Shown here: positions 32,843-41,551 of the stretch, piece after piece
How the letters are laid out: every line of letters begins with the position of its first letter
Numbering within the stretch: the stretch's first letter is position 1
From: Alphaproteobacteria bacterium GM7ARS4
Lineage (GTDB): Bacteria; Pseudomonadota; Alphaproteobacteria; GM7ARS4
Length of the DNA stretch: 44,671 bases
NCBI GenBank assembly: GCA_014332745.1
Contig: JACONL010000003.1
Location: 106,775-151,445, forward strand
Reading direction: 5' to 3'
Position numbers and translations under genes: made by a program
Notes under the pieces: generated by a model
Seen by the model: the letters and a program-made list of their open reading frames with translations, nothing else
Databases searched by the model: none
Told to the model about the DNA's origin: nothing

Positions 32843-34246
32843 TTGTCTTATGATGCGGGGCGTCTTATGGTGGCGTCCGTCAGTTCGGGCAGTGGTAAGA
32901 CGATGATTGCCAGTGCGTTGATGCGTCTCTTGCGTCGGCGAGGGCTTGCTGTTCGTCCTATCAAGGCAGGGCCCGACTATCTCGACTCTTTTTTCCATAT
33001 GCTGGCGGTTTTTGGCAGGATGTCCTCACGCCATGCCTCCCAGACATCACGCATGACGGGATATGCGCGCCATGTGGATTTATGGGCGATGCACCCTCAG
33101 CATGTGGCGTCCCTCTTGGCAGAGATGGAGGGGGGAGGTGATAAGGCAGGGCCAGCCATGTGGACGGTGGCGGAAGGCGTCATGGGGCTTTTCGATGAAG
33201 GGTTGGGGCATAAGGGAACATCAACGGCAGATATTGCTCGTCTTTTTTCCATGCCTATTCTCTTGGTTGTTCATGGGGGCAGGATGGGGGCGTCTATTGG
33301 GGCATTGGTGCAGGGCTTTTGTCAGTATCGAGACGATATAGAGGTGGCAGGGGTCATTGTGAATGGCGTGAGCACACGACGTCACCGTCAGCTCATTAAG
33401 GATGCTTTAGATGCGATAGGTGTTGTCATTTATGGTTTTGTGCCTCGAAGTGACGACATGGTTTTTCCCTCGAAACGTTTGGGATTAGCGCCTGTCTTAG
33501 GGAGTCGTGACAGGTTGATTCATGCCAATAGGCGTCTCGATGCCATGGCGGATCATATCGAAGAGCATGTCGATGTGGATGGGCTCATGGCGTGTATGGC
33601 AGGGTATGGGGGGAACGGACGGCGTGGCGCAAAGACACTGGCGGCCTATCGTCCTCTGTTTGCGGGCTCTCATGTGTCGGTGGCGTACGACGAGGCTTTT
33701 TGTTTCGTGTATGATTGGATGGTGGCACATTGGAAGAGATACGGACGTGTGGATTTCTTCTCACCCTTACGCCATGAAGTTCCCTCTGAGCGTGCTGATG
33801 TCATTTTCCTTCCCGGCGGGTATCCTGAGGATTATGCATTGTCCTTATCGCAGAATCGTTCTTTTTTTTCGGCGTTGGGACGAGCATCACAGCGGGGTGC
33901 ATTCATTTATGGGGAATGTGGTGGTTTCATGGTGCTGGGGAAGGGTCTTATTGATGGTGATGGCAAGGAGCATAGGATGGCGGACATGCTTCCTGTGGTG
34001 ACGAGCATGCGTGAGCCTTCCTTGACCTTAGGCTATCGACGGGTTGTTCTTGCATGTGATACCCCTTTGGGGGCACGGGGTGTGGTGTGGCGTGGCCATG
34101 AATTTCACTATGGACGTATTGTGACAATGGGCGATGTGCCTCCTCTTTTTCATGCTCGTGGGCTGGCGTATGGCATGGCGATGGGGCGTGTGGCGGGTTC
34201 TTATATCCATGTCATCGATAGGGAGCGTGATAGCGTCACACCGTGA
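32843..34246 (+). CDS. cobB: Cobyrinate a,c-diamide synthase (CobB/CbiA family)
   Basis: An ATP- and glutamine-dependent amidotransferase that amidates the a and c side chains of cobyrinate in vitamin B12 synthesis. The N-terminal P-loop domain has VASVSSGSGKTMIASALMRLL and IKAGPDYLDSFFH. The C-terminal class I glutaminase domain has FLPGGYPEDYALSLSQN, the nucleophile motif IYGECGGFMVLGKGL, LGYRRVVLA and GHEFHYGRI. An insertion of about ten residues precedes HVDLWAM, the counterpart of NLDLW. The start is TTG at 32843, supported by AGGGGG 8-9 bp upstream. No other cobalamin gene is nearby. The related CfbB reaction (Ni-sirohydrochlorin) cannot be excluded by motif alone. Confidence 0.9.
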   Translation: MSYDAGRLMVASVSSGSGKTMIASALMRLLRRRGLAVRPIKAGPDYLDSFFHMLAVFGRMSSRHASQTSRMTGYARHVDLWAMHPQHVASLLAEMEGGGDKAGPAMWTVAEGVMGLFDEGLGHKGTSTADIARLFSMPILLVVHGGRMGASIGALVQGFCQYRDDIEVAGVIVNGVSTRRHRQLIKDALDAIGVVIYGFVPRSDDMVFPSKRLGLAPVLGSRDRLIHANRRLDAMADHIEEHVDVDGLMACMAGYGGNGRRGAKTLAAYRPLFAGSHVSVAYDEAFCFVYDWMVAHWKRYGRVDFFSPLRHEVPSERADVIFLPGGYPEDYALSLSQNRSFFSALGRASQRGAFIYGECGGFMVLGKGLIDGDGKEHRMADMLPVVTSMREPSLTLGYRRVVLACDTPLGARGVVWRGHEFHYGRIVTMGDVPPLFHARGLAYGMAMGRVAGSYIHVIDRERDSVTP

Positions 34247-34255
34247 TAACGGTGT
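34238..34255 (+). terminator. Weak hairpin spanning the cobB stop codon
   Basis: ACACCG-tgataa-CGGTGT forms a 6-bp stem whose loop contains the TGA stop of cobB. There is no immediate T run, although T-rich tracts occur 20-50 bp further on. It could be a weak terminator between cobB and mdh. Confidence 0.3.
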
Positions 34256-34365
34256 TCTCTCTCATGGGTTTCTGTGAGTCGTTTTTTTCTTTTACTTTTT
34301 TTCTTTTTCGGTGCACTCTTACGTGAGAGTCTCACCATAGAGGGTCTTTTAAGAGAGGTAAGGTT

Positions 34366-35337
34366 ATGAAAAGCACGAAGAGAACAAAGATAGCGTTGGT
34401 GGGGGCGGGGAATATCGGTGGCACACTCGCCCATAAGGTGGCGTTGGAGCATTTGGGTGATATAGCGATTATTGATGTGGCGGAGGGTGTTGCTCAAGGC
34501 AAGGCGCTGGATTTATCGCAAGCGGGGTCTATCAGTGGCTATGACACGCGGATAACGGCAGGCAAGGACTATGGTTTGATGGAGGGTGCTGATGCTGTCA
34601 TTGTGACAGCTGGTGTCCCTCGAAAGCCGGGCATGAGTCGGGATGATTTGGTGGAGGTGAATACGAAGATTACAAAACAGGTGGCAGAAGGTATCAAGCG
34701 CTATGCGTCAGATGCCTTTGTCGTCATGGTGACCAATCCTTTGGATGCGATGGTATGGGTCATGCGCCATGTGAGTGGTTTGCCTTCTTCGAAGGTTGTG
34801 GGCATGGCGGGTATTTTGGATGCTGCGCGTTTCACCCATTTTTTGAGTGAGGCGTGTGGTGTCTCTAAAGCCAGTATTCATGCGATGGTGATGGGTGGAC
34901 ATGGGGATACGATGGTGCCTTTAGCCCGTTACACGACCATTGGCGGTGTTCCCCTTTCTCAATGGATTTCTATGGGTGTGCTGACGGACAAGCAACGCGA
35001 TGATATTATTCAACGCACGCGCGATGGCGGTGCGGAGATTGTTTCGTTGCTTGGTTCTGGTTCAGCCTTTTACGCGCCGGCAGTGGCGGCGCTCTCTATG
35101 GTTAAGGCGTATCTGTTTGATGAAAAGCGTGTCGTTCCGTGTGCGGCGTGGATGGATGGCTCTTATGGTGTGAAGGATATTTATGCTGGTGTTCCTGTGG
35201 TCATAGGAGCTGGTGGTGTCGAGAAGATTATCGAGTATGCTTTGGACGAGCAAGAAAAGGCGCAATTTGCGCATTCTGTCAAGGCTGTGCAAGAGATAAC
35301 GGACTCGGCGCGCAAGGTTTTGGCAACGCTGTCATAA
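34366..35337 (+). CDS. mdh: Malate dehydrogenase (LDH-like type)
   Basis: NAD-dependent interconversion of malate and oxaloacetate. Rossmann motif [18 protein letters not shown], substrate-loop arginines in [35 protein letters not shown] and the active-site histidine in [12 protein letters not shown]. 323 residues, the type shared by most alphaproteobacteria. The ATG follows AGAGAGGTAAGG. The 120-bp leader is rich in T tracts and holds no clear -35/-10 pair. sucC and sucD follow, the normal TCA-cycle order in this class. Confidence 0.96.
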   Translation: MKSTKRTKIALVGAGNIGGTLAHKVALEHLGDIAIIDVAEGVAQGKALDLSQAGSISGYDTRITAGKDYGLMEGADAVIVTAGVPRKPGMSRDDLVEVNTKITKQVAEGIKRYASDAFVVMVTNPLDAMVWVMRHVSGLPSSKVVGMAGILDAARFTHFLSEACGVSKASIHAMVMGGHGDTMVPLARYTTIGGVPLSQWISMGVLTDKQRDDIIQRTRDGGAEIVSLLGSGSAFYAPAVAALSMVKAYLFDEKRVVPCAAWMDGSYGVKDIYAGVPVVIGAGGVEKIIEYALDEQEKAQFAHSVKAVQEITDSARKVLATLS

Positions 35338-35548
35338 TATGATATGGTGCGTCTTTTCTTTTGGTCTAGGAATCATCACGGGCGGCTTGCTTTGTCGTCT
35401 GATTCTGTGCCATGATACGCACCACGCAAGGATATGGAGGGGTGAGAGGGCATAAGGGATGTGTGGAGGGGGTATCACAGAGAGGTTTGCGGGGGGACAT
35501 GTGTGATACGCATGGAGTCTCAAAAGCACGAACATGAGGACAGGGTTG

Positions 35549-36718
35549 ATGAACATTCACGAATATCAGGGTAAGCAACTATTGCATCAATATGACGTTC
35601 CTATTCCGACGGGTGATGTTGCCTATAGTATCCATGATGCCGAGCGTATCGCCCGTTGGTTGGATGAAGACATTTTGGTGGTGAAAGCGCAAATTCATGC
35701 GGGTGGGCGTGGCAAGGCAGGCGGCGTCAAGATTGTTCGTTCGGTGGACGATGTTTTGGAGGTTGCCGATGTGATGTTTAGGAATGCTCTCATCACGCCG
35801 CAGACACCCCCCGGTGGCAAGCGTGTGAATCGTGTCTATATCGAAGCGGGTTGTCATATTGCTCAAGAGATTTATTTTTGCGTGGCGACGAATCGTGCGA
35901 CAGGAGGTAACGACCTCATTGCGTCGAAAGAGGGTGGCGTGAATATCGAGGAGGTTGCTGAGCGGGATAGTTCTCTTATCGAGCGTTTGTGCCTTCCCAG
36001 CGGTGGCGACTTACAACCTCACCATGTGCGTCGTTTATGTTATGCTCTGGGGCTCAGTGGGCGCGAGGGGCGCAAGATGCAAGCGGTGATGGTATCGATT
36101 TACAAGGCATTTTGCGCTTTGGATGCGAGCCTCATAGAGACAAATCCCATTGCTGTGACGAAAGAGGGCGATGTGTTGGTGTTAGATTGTAAGATGACGT
36201 TCGATGATAACGCCCTCTATCGCCAGAGGCAGGTGGAGGAGATGCGTGATGATGATGAAATGGACCCTTTAGAGTTAGAGGCGTCTCGCCATGACCTCAA
36301 CTATGTCAAATTGGATGGCAATATAGGGCTTATGGTGAATGGGGCGGGTTTGTCTATGGCGACGATGGACATTATCAAGTATTTTGGCGGTGAGGCGGCC
36401 AATTTCATGGATGTGGCGGGTGCGGCGACGCCGCAACGTGTGGCGGCGGCGTTCAAATTAATTTATCGCGATGAGGATGTGCAAGGTATTTTGCTTAATA
36501 TTTTTGGTGGGATGATGCGATGCAATGATATTGCGGAGGGTCTTGTCAATGCGGCCCGTGATGTTGGTTTAGCGAAGCCTTTAGTGGTTCGTCTGGAGGG
36601 GACGAATGTGGAAGAGGGGCGTAAGATTCTCAAGGAGTCGGGATTGTCGATAGAACCCAAAGCCACGATGGAGGACGCGGCGCGGGCGATTGTCGAGTCT
36701 GTCAAGGGGAGAGCGTGA
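35549..36718 (+). CDS. sucC: Succinate-CoA ligase, beta subunit
   Basis: The ATP-grasp subunit of succinyl-CoA synthetase, conserving energy in the TCA cycle. The start MNIHEYQGKQLLHQYDVP at ATG 35549 matches the family and follows GAGGACAGGG; the frame is open 15 bp earlier without support. Marks are VVKAQIHAGGRGKAGGVK (nucleotide binding), ETNPIAVT, LDCKMTFDDNALYR, VNGAGLSMATMDI and LNIFGGMMRCNDIAEG. About 389 residues. Its TGA overlaps the sucD ATG, so the subunits are translationally coupled. The 211-bp gap before it has no obvious terminator or promoter. Confidence 0.94.
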   Translation: MNIHEYQGKQLLHQYDVPIPTGDVAYSIHDAERIARWLDEDILVVKAQIHAGGRGKAGGVKIVRSVDDVLEVADVMFRNALITPQTPPGGKRVNRVYIEAGCHIAQEIYFCVATNRATGGNDLIASKEGGVNIEEVAERDSSLIERLCLPSGGDLQPHHVRRLCYALGLSGREGRKMQAVMVSIYKAFCALDASLIETNPIAVTKEGDVLVLDCKMTFDDNALYRQRQVEEMRDDDEMDPLELEASRHDLNYVKLDGNIGLMVNGAGLSMATMDIIKYFGGEAANFMDVAGAATPQRVAAAFKLIYRDEDVQGILLNIFGGMMRCNDIAEGLVNAARDVGLAKPLVVRLEGTNVEEGRKILKESGLSIEPKATMEDAARAIVESVKGRA

Positions 36719-37602
36719 TGGCCATTTTATTGAACAAAGAGACAAAGGTTATTTGTCAAGGTTTTACGGGGACTCAAGGCACATTTCACTCTCAGCGCGC
36801 TTTGGAGGCGGGGACGGTGCTTGTGGGTGGTGTGACGCCGGATAAGGGGGGGCAGACCCATTTAGGCTTGCCTGTTTTTAATACGATAGCGGAGGCGGTG
36901 GACAAGACGGGGTGTAATGCCAGCGGTGTTTTTGTGCCTCCTCCTTTTGCTGCCGATGCCATTCTCGAGGGTGTCGAGGCGGGCCTTGATTTGATCGTTT
37001 GTATCACCGATGGTGTTCCTGTGCGTGATATGCAGAGGGTGAAGCGCGATATGCGTGGGCGTAAGACGCGTCTCATTGGTCCTAATTGCCCTGGTGTTTT
37101 GAGTCCGCGCTTTGGTAAGATCGGGATTATTCCCAGCTATATCTGTAAGGAGGGACGGATAGGCGTCATCTCTCGTTCAGGCACTCTGTCCTACGAGACG
37201 GCTGTTCAATTATCGGCGTCCAATATGGGGCAGTCAACGATTGTGGGGATAGGTGGTGACCCCGTCAATGGCACGAATTATGCTGATGTTTTAGAATTGT
37301 TCATGGATGATGACGACACGGACGGCATTGTCATTATCGGTGAAATTGGTGGCACGGCAGAGATTGACGTAGCCCAGATGATTAAGCGTTTAGGGAAAAA
37401 GGCAAAGCCCGTGGCGGCATTTGTTGCGGGGGCTTCGGCGCCACAAGGGCGTAAATTGGGGCATGCGGGGGCTATTGTGTCGAGCGGAGAAGAGACGGCA
37501 GAAGCAAAAAAGGAGGCATTAAAGAGCGCGGGGGCTATCATTGCCGAGACCATTATCGATATTGGTAAGGCGATGAAGCAGGCGCTCGACAAGAAAACAT
37601 AA
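36718..37602 (+). CDS. sucD: Succinate-CoA ligase, alpha subunit
   Basis: The CoA-binding and phosphohistidine subunit partner of SucC. ILLNKETKVICQGFTGTQGTFHS is the family start, followed by VGGVTPDKGGQTHLGLPVFN, LIGPNCPGVLSP, GVISRSGTLSYETA and VGIGGDPVNGTNYADVL. The active-site histidine is in KLGHAGAIVSSGEETAE. ATG 36718 overlaps the sucC stop (TGATG). The GPNCPGVL and TQGTFHS details fit succinate-CoA ligase better than the malate-CoA ligase MtkB. sucA and sucB, which often follow, are absent; an ACT-domain gene comes next after 23 bp. Confidence 0.95.
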   Translation: MAILLNKETKVICQGFTGTQGTFHSQRALEAGTVLVGGVTPDKGGQTHLGLPVFNTIAEAVDKTGCNASGVFVPPPFAADAILEGVEAGLDLIVCITDGVPVRDMQRVKRDMRGRKTRLIGPNCPGVLSPRFGKIGIIPSYICKEGRIGVISRSGTLSYETAVQLSASNMGQSTIVGIGGDPVNGTNYADVLELFMDDDDTDGIVIIGEIGGTAEIDVAQMIKRLGKKAKPVAAFVAGASAPQGRKLGHAGAIVSSGEETAEAKKEALKSAGAIIAETIIDIGKAMKQALDKKT

Positions 37603-37625
37603 AACACCCATAGGATGGAAAGCGT

Positions 37626-38156
37626 ATGAGGTCACATAACGTTCTTATATCATATACGGGGCCTGATAGGCCGGGCTTGATTTCGGGGGTTACGGCATTG
37701 TTGTTTGATGAGGGGGGAAGTCTCCATGACATTACGTTTGCTGCGTTAGGTCAGGGCGCGGAGTTGGCGTTCATTTATGAGATGCCATCGACGGGGCTCA
37801 CGGTGGAGGCTCTCAAGGACAAGCTCACATCGATTAAGGGGGTGCAAGATGGCGCTATCGCCGTGTCTCCCTTTAACCTCAAGACGGAGCGTGGTCCTTC
37901 CAATCGGGTGACGCACCGCTTTGTCTTGTCGGGTAAAGACAAACGTGGTTTTATTCGTGATATGGTTGAGACGCTGGATTCATGTGCGGCGATTATCGTC
38001 AGAATGAATGCGGAGCGTTTTCATGGGCGGAAGGGTGACGTCTATTTTGCTCGTTTTGCTGTTGCGTTGCGTCAGGAGAAATCTGCTGATTGTCTTGCTT
38101 TGGTCGCGAAACTGGCCAGTAACTACGAGATGAGTCTACGTTACGAGACGGCGTGA
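37626..38156 (+). CDS. Tandem ACT-domain protein (GcvR-like)
   Basis: A 176-residue protein built of two ACT domains. The first has VLISYTGPDRPGLISGVTALLFDEGGSLHDI (residues 6-36), and the second has HRFVLSGKDKRGFIRDMVETLDSCAAIIVRM (about 98-128). Proteins of this layout include GcvR, a negative regulator of the glycine-cleavage activator in gammaproteobacteria; in alphaproteobacteria the target is unknown. It has no DNA-binding domain, so it would act through protein contacts or ligand sensing. It is 23 bp downstream of sucD in the same direction and overlaps the 3' end of convergent holA by 21 bp. Confidence 0.8.
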   Translation: MRSHNVLISYTGPDRPGLISGVTALLFDEGGSLHDITFAALGQGAELAFIYEMPSTGLTVEALKDKLTSIKGVQDGAIAVSPFNLKTERGPSNRVTHRFVLSGKDKRGFIRDMVETLDSCAAIIVRMNAERFHGRKGDVYFARFAVALRQEKSADCLALVAKLASNYEMSLRYETA

Positions 38157-39236
38157 TTGTCGTAGGGTGTGTGTCCCTATGTCTTCTCTTTGGTGACGCG
38201 CTGCTGATGTCTGGGCGAGGCGGGCGATTCCAAGAAGGATTTGTTTGCTTTTTGTCTCATGGGCGTCATATCCTCCGCTTTTGCTGGTGATTTCTCCTTG
38301 AGTGAGTCTGGCGATGGCGTGCATGATGTTTGTGCTGGACCAGCGTGAGAGTTGTTCTTCGAAGGCTTGTTTGTCTTGGAAGAAGACGGGGGGGCGTAGA
38401 GACATCATGGCTTGTGTGCGTGATGTGCCAGCATCCATCATGCTGAGACATTGATAGAGACGCATAAAGTGGTTGCCTGTGCTTCGCATGAGCATGGGGA
38501 GGGGCATGGCTTGTTCTTGTGCCTTGTCGAGCAATGCGTTTGTCTGTGCGACGTCGCCTTTCCCAATGTGAAAGGCGATCGTTTGAGCGGTGAGGGCGTG
38601 CATGTCTTGGCGGAGACATGCGACACAATCATCATATGTGATATGGCGCTTATTGCCGACATACAGGACCATTTTTTCTACTTCTCGTTTTGTGACATGA
38701 CGCTCTTCACCTAAAAAAGCCGTGAGGAATTGGAGAGTCCCATGGTCCATAGATTTATCGGCATGGTGGAGAAGATGGCGTATATAGTCGATGGTTTGAT
38801 GGCTATATTCGCTATAGCATGGGACGATAGCGCAGCGTTTTTCTTGTTCGAAGAGTTGACGTAACGAAGAGCGTTTATCTAGGCGGCTACATGTGATGAT
38901 GATTGTATTGGCTTTTTTTGTTGCCTTTAAGAGTGTTTGCATGGGTTTATGGAGGAAGTCGCCGCCATTTTTGACCCATATAAGCCGTTCTTTGCCGTTG
39001 AGAGCGATGGAGTAGGCATGAGAGAGCAAGAGCTGAGGTTCTGATGTCAGCGTTTCTCCCTGTAAGGGAACAAAGACAAAGGGGTCGTCGCTGTCGTCCT
39101 CTAGGATGGCATGGCGTAGTGCTTGGGCAAAATCTAGGGCAAGCCCTTGATTGCTTCCATAGAAGAGGACGGCTTGGCTATTGGTGTGTTGCTTCTGTTT
39201 AATCCAGTTGTGGACGTTTTTTGCTTGGAGGATCAT
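38136..39236 (-). CDS. holA: DNA polymerase III subunit delta
   Basis: The clamp-opening subunit of the clamp loader. Recognisable parts are VLFYGSNQGLALDFAQAL near residue 23 (a degenerate P-loop site), LIWVKNGGDFL, IIITCSRLDKRSSLRQLFE and the collar-domain helices such as FLGEERHVTKREVEKMVLYVG, with length 366. It overlaps the lptE stop by 4 bp, the conserved lptE-holA coupling of alphaproteobacteria. Its last 21 bp overlap the end of the opposite ACT-domain gene. Confidence 0.88.
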   Translation of the reverse strand: MILQAKNVHNWIKQKQHTNSQAVLFYGSNQGLALDFAQALRHAILEDDSDDPFVFVPLQGETLTSEPQLLLSHAYSIALNGKERLIWVKNGGDFLHKPMQTLLKATKKANTIIITCSRLDKRSSLRQLFEQEKRCAIVPCYSEYSHQTIDYIRHLLHHADKSMDHGTLQFLTAFLGEERHVTKREVEKMVLYVGNKRHITYDDCVACLRQDMHALTAQTIAFHIGKGDVAQTNALLDKAQEQAMPLPMLMRSTGNHFMRLYQCLSMMDAGTSRTQAMMSLRPPVFFQDKQAFEEQLSRWSSTNIMHAIARLTQGEITSKSGGYDAHETKSKQILLGIARLAQTSAARHQREDIGTHTLRQSRRLVT

Positions 39237-39775
39237 GGCGTTCTTGTTTTTGCGGTGCGTGTGTGTTTTTTCATGAACCCGTGGACGCTCAGGGAGATAC
39301 TCTCGGCAAGTTTTTTGAGGAGTCTTTTTTTATATTCTCGTGCTGAGACGACATTGGCATATGCTTGTTGTAGGTAATCGTAGCTTGTATTCAAGGTGCG
39401 TGTGTTGCGGAAGATGATTTTATTGTTTTTGATATCGCGTAGCATGAACGCTGCTTGCACGGCAACGTTGGTGCGTGAGAAGGTTGCGTCACTCTCGAGG
39501 CTAGAGAAAGAGCCTTCACTTTTGAGCTGTATGATGAGTTCATAGCGCGCTGTGTTCTCTTGACGGTAGGGTGAGAGATGTTGTTCTAGATATGTGCGTA
39601 AAATCTGTCCTTGCCGTTCGGGGATGTGGGCGATGGCGATGGACGTCAGGAGTGGCGTACTGCCCTCCTGATGGCTATGCGTGCCGTAGAGTGGCGTGAA
39701 ACTACAGCCGTGGAGAGGGAGGATACAGAGGGTCAGGGAAGCAAGTGCTTTATAGAGATGGTGAGACATGGTCAT
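39233..39775 (-). CDS. lptE: LPS-assembly lipoprotein LptE
   Basis: The outer-membrane lipoprotein that plugs and stabilises the LptD translocon. It has an N-terminal lipoprotein signal with lipobox LPLHGC (Cys24) followed by SFTPLYG, the classic start of mature alphaproteobacterial LptE (CGF-x-PLYG). The rest contains IPERQGQILRTYLEQHL and RYELIIQLK, as expected for the family's small alpha/beta fold. 180 residues. Its first codons overlap the end of the upstream esterase gene by 26 bp; ATG 39769 is an alternative start. holA overlaps its end by 4 bp. Confidence 0.85.
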   Translation of the reverse strand: MTMSHHLYKALASLTLCILPLHGCSFTPLYGTHSHQEGSTPLLTSIAIAHIPERQGQILRTYLEQHLSPYRQENTARYELIIQLKSEGSFSSLESDATFSRTNVAVQAAFMLRDIKNNKIIFRNTRTLNTSYDYLQQAYANVVSAREYKKRLLKKLAESISLSVHGFMKKHTRTAKTRTP

Positions 39776-40424
39776 GCTCTGTGGAGAATTGTTTTTGAAT
39801 GAATCTGGCCCCTTGTTTTATCCCTTCATTGTCGATGGCATGTCCGAGATGTGGGCGACTGATGGTGTGATGTTTGACGCCGTGCTGGGCGAGCCATGTG
39901 CTTGTTTGCGCCATGAGTTCATGGTCTACGACTGAGTCTTGCTGGCCGTGGATAAGCAAAATATCGGGTCTGGCGATAATATCTTGTGCGCGCAAGGGAT
40001 AAAGGGCGCAAGAATAGCCAAGGATCGCTTTAAGATGTGGATATGCCGTGAGTCCTATATGCAGGGCGACCATGCCTCCCTGTGAGAAACCGCATACGAT
40101 CGTCCTACGGGGCGTGATGTGATAGAGAGCGTGTGCTTGTTCGAGATAATCGATGAGGACGGATTGGTGCTGTTTTGCTTGTTGGGCGATATGGTCGGGG
40201 GTGAAAGGTTGTAGGCTAAACCATTGTCGTCCTGTCGGATGGATTTCGCACGGGAAAGGCGCATCTGGCAGGAGGAACGTGGTCTGGGGCATGACTCTGT
40301 GCCACGCTGAGGCGATGGGTGCTAGGTCGTTGCCTTGCGCGCCATAGCCATGGAGGAGAATCACAAGGGATTGCGTTTTATCCTTTGCTTTGATAGACTC
40401 GGTGTTGAGGGGGAGGCTGGACAT
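39750..40424 (-). CDS. Carboxylesterase/phospholipase family serine hydrolase
   Basis: A 224-residue cytoplasmic alpha/beta hydrolase of the YpfH-type carboxylesterase group. It has LVILLHGYGAQGNDLAPIASAW (oxyanion region), the nucleophile elbow VCGFSQGGMVALHIG (Ser near 115), the acid in IHGQQDSVVDHELM, and the catalytic His in SRPHLGHAIDNEG. No signal peptide. It diverges from the arsC-like gene over 84 bp and overlaps the lptE start. Natural substrate unknown. Confidence 0.86.
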   Translation of the reverse strand: MSSLPLNTESIKAKDKTQSLVILLHGYGAQGNDLAPIASAWHRVMPQTTFLLPDAPFPCEIHPTGRQWFSLQPFTPDHIAQQAKQHQSVLIDYLEQAHALYHITPRRTIVCGFSQGGMVALHIGLTAYPHLKAILGYSCALYPLRAQDIIARPDILLIHGQQDSVVDHELMAQTSTWLAQHGVKHHTISRPHLGHAIDNEGIKQGARFIQKQFSTEHDHVSPSL

Positions 40425-40508
40425 GTGAGGGGCGTGTTCTATAGCAGTCTAAGGGCGTCTTTGTGGTAAAGCGATGGCGCTCTTGCCATTGTTCTGTGAG
40501 ATGACACT

Positions 40509-40892
40509 ATGACACATATCACCATGTATCACAATCCCAATTGCCGTCATAGCTGTGCGGCGCATGCGTGGTTGCGTGATGCATGTCGTCAAGACACAGC
40601 GTTGCATATGGACATCGTGCTCTATCTGGAGAAGCCACCGAGCAAGGATGATGTCATGGGATTTTTTCGGCGTATTCATGCTCCTTTGGAACAATTCATC
40701 CGCCCCACCCATCCTCTGTATGACACATTGGGTCTCAAGGGAAAGCAGCTGGATGAGGATGATATGGCATCGGTGCTATCGCGCCATCCGCCATTGATGC
40801 AAAGGCCTCTTGTTTTTATAGGAGAAGAGGGGATTATTGCGCGGGATATAGACGCGTTGCGCCTCTTTGTGGAAGAGCATCGTGATGATTAA
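40509..40892 (+). CDS. ArsC-family glutaredoxin-dependent reductase (arsenate reductase-like)
   Basis: A 127-residue thioredoxin-fold protein of the ArsC/YfgD family. The active-site loop YHNPNCRHSC (Cys12) corresponds to the family's HNP-x-CS-x-SR, with a second cysteine (Cys16) and the usual Arg replaced. The central part has VLYLEKPPSKDDVMGFF and a downstream QRPLVFIGEEGIIAR that supplies the conserved RP. Known members reduce arsenate, but many (YfgD-type) have no proven role. The 3' end overlaps the sulfite-oxidase-like gene by 8 bp, so the two are coupled. No arsenite pump or arsR is nearby, which weakens an arsenic role. Confidence 0.8.
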   Translation: MTHITMYHNPNCRHSCAAHAWLRDACRQDTALHMDIVLYLEKPPSKDDVMGFFRRIHAPLEQFIRPTHPLYDTLGLKGKQLDEDDMASVLSRHPPLMQRPLVFIGEEGIIARDIDALRLFVEEHRDD

Positions 40893-41541
40893 CAGGGACA
40901 AGCTCATAGGAATCAAACGTTTATGGGCGTCAAAGGAACAACATCGCTCAAAACAACGGCAGGATGAGGGGCATGAGTCCATGCGTCTTCCTCCCGGTCA
41001 GCGCCTTGTGAAGAATTGGCCTGTGTTGGATTTAGGGACGCAACCATCCATTTCCCAAGATGGGTGGCGTCTTCGCATTGGTGGTCTTGTGGAGACTCCT
41101 CTCTCGATGGATTGGGGGTCTCTTCACGAGCAGAATTTGGTGGAGACGGTGTCAGATATGCATTGCGTGACGACATGGTCGCGCTATGACAATCATTGGC
41201 GTGGCTGGCGGACAAAGGATATGCTGTCCCTTGTCAAGCCAAAAGCCCAAGCGCGTTTTGTGATGGTCGTGAGTTATGATGGCTATAAGACGAATGTGCC
41301 AGTCGCAGCCTTAGAGAATGACCAGTCTTTATTGGTGATTTCTTGGGAAGGCAAGCCCCTCACGCGTGAGCATGGGGGTCCTGTGCGTCTGCTGATACCG
41401 CATCTCTATTTGTGGAAGAGCGCGAAATGGATAAAGGAGATAACCTTTATGGCTGATGACCAGAGGGGTTTTTGGGAGTCCAATGGCTACCATAACCGCG
41501 CTGACCCATGGCGTGAAGAGCGCTACGCATCCCAAGAATGA
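40885..41541 (+). CDS. Sulfite-oxidase-like molybdopterin oxidoreductase
   Basis: A soluble molybdoenzyme of the COG2041 type. From ATG 40885 it is about 218 residues. LPPGQRLVKNWPVLDLG is the typical opening of this subfamily. WRLRIGGLVETPLSMDW follows, then the molybdenum-ligand cysteine in SDMHCVTTWSRYDNHWRG (Cys94 from this start), and HGGPVRLLIPHLYLWKSAKWIKEI. No Tat signal or heme domain is present, so unlike YedY/MsrP it probably stays in the cytoplasm. Substrate unknown. Start choice: ATG 40885 overlaps the arsC-like stop (ATGATTAA). It ends 10 bp from the convergent pstS. Confidence 0.85.
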   Translation: MINRDKLIGIKRLWASKEQHRSKQRQDEGHESMRLPPGQRLVKNWPVLDLGTQPSISQDGWRLRIGGLVETPLSMDWGSLHEQNLVETVSDMHCVTTWSRYDNHWRGWRTKDMLSLVKPKAQARFVMVVSYDGYKTNVPVAALENDQSLLVISWEGKPLTREHGGPVRLLIPHLYLWKSAKWIKEITFMADDQRGFWESNGYHNRADPWREERYASQE

Positions 41542-41551
41542 AGAGGCGCGT

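Noticed and set aside
35549-37602. sucCD as malate-CoA ligase mtkAB
   Set aside because: GPNCPGVL, TQGTFHS and the GGRGKAGGVK region look like succinate-CoA ligase, and the mdh-sucC-sucD order is normal in alphaproteobacteria.
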